Assembly (NCBI RefSeq): GCF_037975245.1
Contig: NC_092577.1
Location: 4,994,001-5,058,000 of the forward strand
Direction of reading: 5' to 3'
Length of the DNA: 64,000 bases
Source: Apostichopus japonicus
Lineage: Eukaryota > Echinodermata > Holothuroidea > Aspidochirotida > Stichopodidae
Positions within the stretch are counted from its first letter, which is position 1; the number at the start of each line of letters is the position of its first letter. Made by a program: the position numbers and the translations under genes. The notes beneath the pieces were generated by a model, which was not told the DNA's origin, made no database searches, and saw only the letters and a program-made list of their open reading frames with translations. Below are positions 25,301 to 35,600 of the stretch, piece by piece.

Positions 25301-26624
25301 ACACCTATTTATTCTTCGATTATCTGCAAATTAGCAAGGCCATGAAAGGGTCATTTCCGGTGATCTAGGGAGTATCTTTACTCAAAAATTTTCTGTACGC
25401 TACGCGCCAACCAGTGGTGGCGCTCCACTTAGATAGTGTCGAAAGTGCCCCTACTGACCATTCTCGCCCCCCTTGACCAATCCCCTAGCTCCGCCACTGA
25501 CTGGAACCATTCCTGGCCTTCCTGCAGGAGCAGCCTGATAAGGTAGCTTGTCTCCCCTCCCCTCCCCATGTCACAGCTCGAACTTTCCCCAAGTCTTTGA
25601 GCAAGCTCACCACAGGGGCAGATCCAGGTAAGGGGCCCGGCTGCCCAGGTTCCTTCTATTTTGAATTTTTTGGGGGGTTACAGAAAATCAACTACAAACT
25701 TTTGACCATTAAACATGTAGGCCTACACAGTGGAAAGTTGTGTAACACTCTTGCGACTGCATTCCTTCCTTTCAACCGATGATTTCGTATAAGAGGCTAT
25801 GAGTATGATGGCTCTTCATTCTGTGTCTGGTACAGTGGTAGTGTTTCTCTCTACTTCTTCCCCGGCCCCTTCTCACCCCACCCGGGCCCCCTCCCTCCAT
25901 AAACATGATAACATTCATCGTAAACTTGGCCTAGGTGAACTTTTTCCTAAGTGTGTGTATCCAGCTTGGCGACTATAACGAATTTTGCGGAGGACAGGTC
26001 AACGGCGGTAAAGTTTGAAACATTGCAGTGAAACTGTCAGTTAGATTACTACTAGATTATTACTTGTCGAGTAGTCCAACCCAAGTGAAGTGAGGAAAAG
26101 GGCCTGTTTTCCGTAGACATCATAAAGGTCATATGAGTTCAGCAGTTATGAAAATAAAAAAACCTTTTGTAAATATGAAAACCGGAAAAGCGATGCAATA
26201 AACATGTTGGCTTTGGGGTTTATTTTTCTTTTCGTTTTTAAATACCCTTACACGGAAAAAAAAATATGTGAAATTGTTCGTAGGATATTATACCTTTCCA
26301 TTTCTGGTATCTTGATAGTCGGAAGAAAAAGTAAATGAGGTACCATATTACCTAATCGTCAGTATTGGATACTGCATAATCACTTGCTGAATAAACCGCT
26401 TAGTGCATGGAGGTACCTCCATGGTCTTACTCGGTGTTGCGCAATAACTGCCTACGTAGTTTTTCACTGCATTGCGAAACATGTGCTGTGTTAATTTGGT
26501 GTACTGTCGATATTACACAACGTACTGAACATTGTGCTGAAGTTCACACAGTAACATCCACGCCACTGACAAGTGACAAGTCAAAATTCTTAGCCAGAGA
26601 ACATAAACCGTCGTCTTCGTGAAT
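22317..26624. other. Intergenic spacer between STAM and NMD3
   Basis: No conserved exon was found. Contents: a MITE-like start CAGGGACGTAGCCAGG near 22461, G/C runs, a possible decayed transposon-like stretch at about 23820-24140, a complete 382-bp hAT-like MITE (25118-25499), and unassigned sequence running to the NMD3 start. Confidence 0.55.
25118..25499 (+). mobile_element. hAT-like MITE, copy 2, with terminal inverted repeats
   Basis: It starts CAGTGGCGGAGC and ends GCTCCGCCACTG, a perfect 12-bp inverted repeat. Flanks AATGGACC and ACTGGAAC match at 6 of 8 positions, consistent with a decayed 8-bp target duplication as hAT transposons make. At 382 bp without an open frame it is nonautonomous. 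The same family lies inverted at 471-840. Confidence 0.78.
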
Positions 26625-29600
26625 ATGGAATATATGGTAGAAAATGACTCACAAGAAGAAGGAAAAATGTAATTCGTCCTAGTACAGTAGTAGCAACTTG
26701 TTAGGCTAACGTTAACTTGCAGTAGCCTAGGACTAACCTAACCGTACTCTGCAGTTAACGTTAACTTAGGCCTCTAAGTCAAATTTATACTAGGCATACG
26801 TCCAGCCTGCTTATGACGGCATGCCTACACCAGGGCATTCACCCAATTACAGAAAAAGTTTGGCTACAGAAGTATTCTCATTTTGTTAATTGATATTCCT
26901 CACATGCAGTTTATTAGGCCTAGGTGAAAGGGGTCACACTAATTAGCGTCAACTCACGACAACTCACGACAACTCAAGACAACAGGTTTAAAATACCATC
27001 AAATACAATTGATGTTATCAGAGTATATCCGGAAACACGTTTATTTCAACGTTAGGAAAAAGTTGGCGATTTTTACGACAAAAACATTTTTTCCCGTGAA
27101 AGATCTGTATGCACGCTGGTTCCAGTCACTTTTAAACGTGTTTCCGGATATACTCTGATAACATAAATTGTATTTGATGGTATTTTAAAGTTGTTGTCTT
27201 GAGTTGTCTTGAGTTGTCGTGAAATCGGCCTGTTGACGCTAATTAGTGTGACCGGGTGAAAGAGTTGAATCTTTTAAAAATCTGCTTATTGGCTCCAATT
27301 ATACTGCACGCAATAGCTAGGAAAGTTATTTTGATTATGTAATCCACCTGGCATGTCATAAATCGACCTCAGAATTTACAATTAGCCCGCATAGCTTCTT
27401 AACACCATTAAGCCTAGGCTCTTTTGTAAACACTGGAAATATGTTCATGTCAACAGTGTAGTTAATCATATAGCGTCCACACAAAGACCCTCATACAAGA
27501 AAAAATATGTGGCAGGCATTGCAGACTAGGCCCCCTAATTGTTAAAAAGAGGCCATTTTTACGACCAAAGCAAGTCGATTATGCAATCTCAAGAAACTTT
27601 TCCATGATAGCGTGCTATAGTTGGGATCTATATACAGCTGACCTTTAATTTTTTATTTGACATAGGCCTAGTCATGTTTGCATAGACTGATTGATAGAGA
27701 GCGGGAAGATATTTATATTGCTAAGTAAAATTTCATATTTTACAACAAAAGTTCATTGTGCAATATTTGAATAATTTCTGTTCAATGACATAGTTATGTA
27801 CAATTCTTGATATTTCAGATTGTGTTGCGAGTGTGGGAGGCCTATCGCTCCTAACCCAGCAAATATGTGCGTGGCTTGTCTGAGAACGAGGGTCGATATT
27901 ACTGAAGGGATACCAAAACAGGTTTCCATGTACTTCTGTAAAGGTTGTGAGAGGTGAGTGATTTACTTCTGACCATATTTTGTAGTATTCAGAAAGGAGA
28001 CACAAACCCAACAAACATCATTCTCAGTGATAAAGATATATGTCATGAACAACCAACCTTCCCTCCTTACCCCACCCACCCCACCCTCTATAGCCAGCAG
28101 ACACAAACCCCTACCATCATCATTGATCTAAGTGAAAAAGATAACTGTCAATAACTACCCCAAACAGCTGACAAAAACAATCTATTTTTGAGATATCACT
28201 GGTTTAATGTTGCCTAAATTAACACATAATTCCGAAGACTGGAACAATTCTGATACGTTACAACATTATCGGGGCCACATTGTGTTTGACATTCAAGTTC
28301 TTGTTTTTCTTTATTTTATCAAAGTATTTATTTTCTGTAATGGAGGTCTAGGCTTTGCAGATGCTTAATCAAAAGTATTGAAACTTTTAACATGACCTAA
28401 CAATGATGGTTTCAGTGTGAACACCTTTAGAATGTCACAGATTTACAAAATTACAGCACTCAGAAATAATTTTTAGACTCAGATATATCCCCCTCCCCCT
28501 TCCTCCTTCACCAACGCCCTATCTCCTTTAAAGAGTAGCATATTTAATTTTACATCAGAAATGCAGTTTTTGGTATGTTTTGGTATTTGTCATTAAAAGT
28601 CAAGCTTCTGTGTACAAGGATTGCTTTGCAGTCTTTCACTCTGGAGTAATTTGGCCTTTTGCCAAAAATACCTTCCTTCTCTTAAACCTTTGTTATTTTC
28701 TGTCTTATACTAGTTTGTTCCCCTACTTTGTGAGGGATGTGACTCCAAGAGTTTTATTTATTTTTTTCAGATATTTTCAGCCCCCGACTAATTGGGTACG
28801 CTGTACACTGGAATCAAGAGAGCTGCTGGCAATCTGTCTTAAGAAGCTGAAAGGTTTGACTAAGGTAAGCTAATTACGACGATGCTTGCTACATATATAT
28901 TTACATACGTAATGAGGTGAAAAATCCAGAACAGTGGAAAAACTTCCAGCCTCCACCGGGATTCGAACCTGGGCCACCCGCTTTATATGCGGACACCCTA
29001 AACTGTAAGGTGTCTAGGCTATGGATGCTTATATGTCCAGAGGTTTGAAACCAGTAAGAAAGGTTGTTATTCCACTGTAGGCGTTTGTCACCTGTATCGA
29101 ACAATGCTAGTTCTGTTTTGGTGACATATTTTGTCTTACTCTAGAGATCAAACATGATGCTAACCAACTCAATACATAAATGCATATGTATATTTATATA
29201 TATATCCTGTTTAATTGTTTATTACATTTACAGATTTTACAGAAATGCTCCTAAATGTTTTATGATCTGAAGGTGGGGTGGGGGGGGGTAGGGGTGATTG
29301 TAGTCTAATAGCTTGCATAAATTGTTTCTCACCACCCTCGATGTCTATTGCTCTGTTGAAACTTGATAACTCTGATCATTTTTGTTTCTCTCTTTCCTAG
29401 TTGTTCTAGATGGAAATTTCAAAAGACATACTATTACTTTGTGTAAATATTTAATTATTTCTGTATATTTCCATTCAGAATTAATTACAGGATAGGTATA
29501 TAACAGACTAGAAAGTGGTGGATGAATAAGGAAGCATGGGTCCAATTTTATGACAAAATGTTTGCTTATCCTGTATGGCCTTTCTTGTTTGATTGGACAA

Positions 29601-32600
29601 AACCCCACGAAAATGAGGCCCATACATGATCAGCGGTTGTCTTTTAATAATTTGTATGAATTTTTCGTTTCAGGTCCATTTAGTAGATGCATCCTTCGTT
29701 TGGACAGAACCGCATTCCAAGAGGATAAAGGTTCAGTTAGTGATACAGAAAGAGGTGATGGGAGGTACCATCCTACAACAGACGTTCATCGTAGAGTACA
29801 TCATCCAGGGTCAGATGTGCACGGATTGCCACCGTATCGAAGCCAAGGACTTCTGGAAAGCAGTGGTACAGCTGAGGCAGAAGGTATGGTTGAAAGTTAC
29901 AGCTTACTTCTAGTTTCCATGAAATACAATAACAAAAATGAAAAAGAACACCCATCTCAATGCATACAACTCAGTTTGTTCAGAGTTGTGCAGACATATC
30001 TTGACATTAGCCTTGATCATGCATGTAGTTTGAAAATTTCTAATATAAATGTGTAGTACACTTATATACCGGAAGCATCATTAACTCTATGCATGTAAAG
30101 GAGAAAACGTCTTTCATTTTTTACTCTCATGCAAGATAGAGAAGGTGAAGTTTAAAGTTATATTTACAGTTGATTTCAATGTGTTTATGAATTAAAAAAC
30201 ACAAAACTGCAACCTTCTAAACAGGCTATAACGTTACCTACAGATTGCTAGACCTTCTAAACTGGCTAAAAAGTTTCAAAATGTAAAGTACTCATTGTTG
30301 TTGCTTTCTGCACATTTTGCAGGTATCCCTCATTTTTTGAGAGTCCTTGCTTTTCACAAGTTTTCATTGTGACTTAAACATGTGCACAAGGCAATTTTCC
30401 CAGACTTTTTCAAAATTGAGCAGTATTTTATTTTGTTTCACTTGCCAATCCCTTTTAAACAGCCTTGACTTTGCTAAAATGACAACCAGTGTCATGGCAA
30501 ATCTGACTATCTATTCGTTAGTTACAAGGGCATCGACCTTTCAACAAAATGGTGCTAGTTATATCTATCCTTTAAGTTGCTTTGACCCCACCCCCCATCA
30601 ACCCAATCTTGCACTTCCCATTACACCCCCTCCCCATCATTCACACCCCTTTCTCTTATACCATTACTACCATTGTTGCTCTTATTTCTCCTCCAACCAT
30701 GTAATCTTCCTAACTTGGTTTGTCTTCAGGTTTCGCATAAGAAGACCTTTTTCTTCTTGGAACAGTTGATTCTGAAGCACAGCATACATCGTAACACTCT
30801 TAACATCAAACAACACGACAACGGCCTCGACTTCTTCTTCTCTCAAATCGACCATGCACGAAAAATGACAGACTTTTTCATGAACATGGTACCTTGCAAG
30901 TAAGATCATTATTTATATTATTTTTTTTATGAAGTTCATATTTTTCTTCTTTTATGATTGGTCTGGTATTATTCCATAAAGTAGAAATGAGTTTTTTAGA
31001 GATACTTGAGAAATGTTCCACTTAGATTGGTCAAAAGTAAAATTAGCTCTGGATTATCTGTAATAGAGTTTTTGTGAATGTCAACCAAATGGAAGGTTTA
31101 ATGTGAAAATTGATCTTCATGAACGGCAGTCGGCAAACGGCCAAGCTATTACACGGGTCTACTGACTTTACCATGAACAGACTTTTATTTATTTATTTTT
31201 GTTTGGGGTGGGGGAGAGTAGGGGAGGAAGAGGAGGGGTGGTTCAGGCTTGACATTGAACGTGCTTGGTGAACCAGGCCTGTCTGTGTGGTACAGGCATG
31301 AGCTTTTCCCGCAAATTCGCAAAATATCTGTGATTTCTTTTCTACCTCGGGGACAAAAACTATTATCCTAACACACTGTAGCATACGCAAACTGGAGCCT
31401 ATTTCGCAATTTTTGCAAAATTCCGGGATTTTTTTTTATACCCCAGGCTCATCCCTGGTGGTAATGCCCATGGTATTATCCACCTTGTGGTGAAATGACC
31501 AACCTGTCTTTTTTCCCTGTCTGTTTCAATTTGATCTATATTGGTAAACTAATTTTTTGGGTTAAATTCATGCAATTTTAAATATTCCTGTAATGAATAT
31601 TCATATTTCAGGTACAAGACTGCCAAGGAGCTGGTCTCACATGATATCCATAGCAACAACTATAACTACAAGAATACCTTTTCTGTTGAGATTGCTCCTA
31701 TAAACAAGGTAAGCTTTTGCCTCGTTTTACACATGTAACGATTGTTCAGAGCGAAATTTGGAAAGACCATATGGAATATTACCTCCCTTGGAGATTTGTG
31801 GCTGTAACTGGTCACATTATGAACCAGTGCTGTGGTAGACTGGAGGTGGTTTCATTATAACCAATGCAGGGATGTGCCCACGCTGGGCGGCACTGGGCGG
31901 CCCCGCCCAGCACTAAAAATTACCGCCCAGCACTGTCTTAAATATCGTGAATCCCGCCAAGCATTATTTTCATCTAAAATCCTGACTTTCCTAACAATAT
32001 ATTTCACACAAAAAATTTAAAAATGTGAATTGTTAGCAAAACTAGTGTTTGTGCTTTTAAAGCTACACAAGTGCCAGCATTTGGCATCTGAGCACCTTCA
32101 AAAATCGAAAAATTTCTCAAAGGGGAGGGGGACACCTCCTCCCCTTAGACCCTCCCCCAGGACGGCGATCAGTATACCCGGCACTCAGGAAATCCTGGGC
32201 ACATCCCTGCCAATGAATCCTAGCATTTGGAAGGGTTTGGGTACGATTCCTGTCAGGCTAGAGTTAAGTGGGTTTTTCATCCAGGGGAATTCTGAATTTT
32301 CTAATCTGCAATTGTCTTCCAAATTTGAAATAACAATACGAAACGAGCCAAAAACTTTAAATTGGATAGTCACATAGCCACCCAATGTGAATTGTAAGTG
32401 ATAAGCTATAGGGGTCCTATGTGCACACTTGGCTGTATAGGAAAGTTTGGGTCATAAAATAACTGCCTTCCAGATGGATGTAGTAATGTTTGATAGAGGT
32501 TGGAAGACAGGTTTTGCAATCATCGCAGTAAATATCAGAAGGCATAATAGCAAACAGATGGGCATTTCAGCAATTTATCATCTGTGCCATCTCTTACTTT

Positions 32601-35600
32601 AGCATATGTAACAGGGGAGCCTAAGCTGTACATAATAACATACATTGCTAGGCTAGGCTACATAATAACATGTATAAATAACATTGGGCCTAGGTTAGGT
32701 TTAAGTTAACTTTCTAGTATCGATTGCTCTGGCTCCAGTACATGAAGACGTGTTGGTGAATATTATACTAAAACTTATCTGGGCCGTCAGTTACATGTAG
32801 CCTAGCTCAGATGAAGAAGGAATTGCTACTCAAATCAGAAGGTCTCATTAATGATTGTCTATTATTTAGACAAATTAATCAACAGTGATTGAACTTGACC
32901 ATTTTTACCAATAAATCCAGTCTGCAATCTCCATCTGGAGACATTTTGTACTCCTACATTACTTCTGCCTCACAAAGTTGCAGGTGTGATATTTTTCCTC
33001 CTTCAGCAGAAGTTTTCATTTATTTTTAATTCAAATTTTTAGGATACAGTTGTCTGTCTACCAAAGAAGCTGGCAGGACAACTGGGTAACATGAGTCAGA
33101 TCTGCGTCTGTATCCGGGTCAACAGCGTGATGCAGTTTATCGACCCAAACACACTCCAGTGTAAGTAACGGGGGAGACTAAAGCTGTCTGCATTGTAGGG
33201 AAAGCATTCTTTGAGGAAATGCTAAAAATAGACATGCTCCCCATCAGCTATTAATGTGAGAATTTCTCAAAGAGTGTTTCCCCCCCCCCCCCTTGTTGTA
33301 AGGGATGAAAGACTAGATGTCAGTGTTCATAGTAGCACTGTATGTACAAGCATTACAATTTTATGTAGAGCTATCAGTGATTGTAATATATAAGCCGTCT
33401 GATATTAATATGAGATGTGAGAACATGGGTGTGTAAGTCTGTGTGAGTGTGTAAGAGCTCACCTATACAGCAGCACATTAAACATTCCCATCCCATCCCA
33501 TATTAGTGGTTGTAATATATAAACTGTCTGATATTAAAATGAGATGTGAGTACATGGGTGTGTAAGTCTGTGTGAGTGTGTAAGAGCTCACCTATACCGC
33601 AGCACATTAAACATTCCCATCCCATCCCATATTAGTGATTGTAAAATATAAGCCGTCTGATATTAAAATGAGATGTGAGTGCATGCGTGTGTAAGTCTGT
33701 GTGAGTGTGTAAGCGCTCACCTATACAGCAGCACATTAAAAATTCCCATACCATCCCATATCAGTGATTGTAATATATAAGCCGTCTGATATTAAAATGA
33801 GATGTGAGTGCATGCGTGTGTAAGTCTGTGTGAGTGTGTAAGCGCTCACCTATACAGCAGCACATTAAAAATTCCCATACCATCCCATATCAGTGATTGT
33901 AATATATAAGCCGTCTGATATTAAAATGAGATGTGAGTGCATGTGCGTGTAAGTCTGTGTGAGTGTGTAAGCGCTCACCTATACAGCAGCACATTAAAAA
34001 TTCCCATACCATCCCATATTAGTGATTTTAATATATAAGCTGTCTGATATTAAAATAAGATGTGGAGTCATGAGTATGTGTGTGTGTAAAGCTCACCTTT
34101 GCCGCAGCACATTAAAAACCCGATCCCATCCCATCTCGTCCCATCAAGGTCTTGTCACTTTCTTTACAGTATGCGACATCAGCGCTCAGGCTTACTGGAG
34201 GACACCATTCGTTGAGGTTGCCGATCAAAAGCACCTAACGGAATACACCGTGTTGCAGGTGGAGAGGATTGAGGATAACGGTAGAAAGTTGGGTGCTGGA
34301 CATGGAACAATCTCAAAAAAGGTATATTTCTAGGAAAACCCCCCCTCTCCCCTCCCCCCCAGAAATCTGAGGTGTCTGCTTTGGCCAAGAACCTTTTTAT
34401 TCGTTCCTTCATGCTCTCTCCTCTTCTGTTTGACTAAGATTTATCAAGATATAGGATATACTTTGTGATTAATGGTGCAAACGAGTCATGTATGACTATC
34501 TGGAATTAACTGAATAGTGTGTAGGATGCATCAGGCATGAGCTTTTTCCGCGAATTCGCGGAATATCAGTGATTTCTTTTCTACCTTGGGGACAAAAACT
34601 ATTATCCTAACACACTGTAGCATATGCAAACTGGAGCCTATACCGCAATTTTTGCAAAGTTCTGTGATTTTTATTTTACACCAGGCTCATCCCTGGTGCA
34701 TGTAATGTCAGGTGACCTGTCCAACTCTTAAAAAGAAGGAATTCAGTTCAGAGTCTGATCTCCCTATATCTCATGGCTGGAATATATTAGTTGACCTACA
34801 CTAAGGAATCTCACAGATTTGAATTGAAATGTACCGTTGTTTAATCCCTTTGGTACTTTGTTTACTGAAGGTTGCTCGGGTTGGCAGTCCTGCCAAGTCC
34901 CATTGTCTATCAAAAAAGTCATAAAATATAATAAAACTACTAAAATGAAATGTATGTCATACATTACAAAAGGGCTGTCACAAATGCGATCGCTTTGAAA
35001 GTTTTTTGTACTTGACTTTAATTTTTTTGAGCAAAGTAGGAATTATGAGCAAAGAAGTTGTTGGATATTTTCGCCTTGCCGTTTATAATAAAAGGTTGAA
35101 TTCTCCCCTTATTTGCCTTCGATTTTACAATAAGGTAACTGAATCTTGTCTATAGTTTCTCAGCATCTCCTGGCCGATGATTTTTCATCTTGCCTTTACC
35201 ATCTTTACTTTTGACTTTACAATAAGGTAACTGAATCTTGTCTTTATTTTCTCAGCATCTCCTGGCTGATGTCTGGGTGATGAGGACTCAGGACATGGGT
35301 GTAGTAGACCAGCAGTACCACTGCAGGTCACATTTAGGTCACCTCCTGAAGGCCGGAGATACCGTCCTGGGCTTTGATGTCACCACCAGTAACATCAACA
35401 ACAAGCACATGGAAACAGTGAGTCAGAGATTCCCCATGTATATGCGTTATGATCCCTCACATTACCGTAACAGTTGACCTGTTTTCACAAGAATGTTGTA
35501 CAGAGCTATCTGCACTTTTAGCAAATTTTTAGTTTTTGATTCCTTGCCCGAAGGCTCAAGGAATCTATGCTATGGTGATTGCGTATATGTGTGTGTGTGT

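Noticed and set aside
29550-30056. 168-codon plus-strand open frame
   Set aside because: It overlaps NMD3 exon 4 in a different frame; the conserved NMD3 frame explains this segment.
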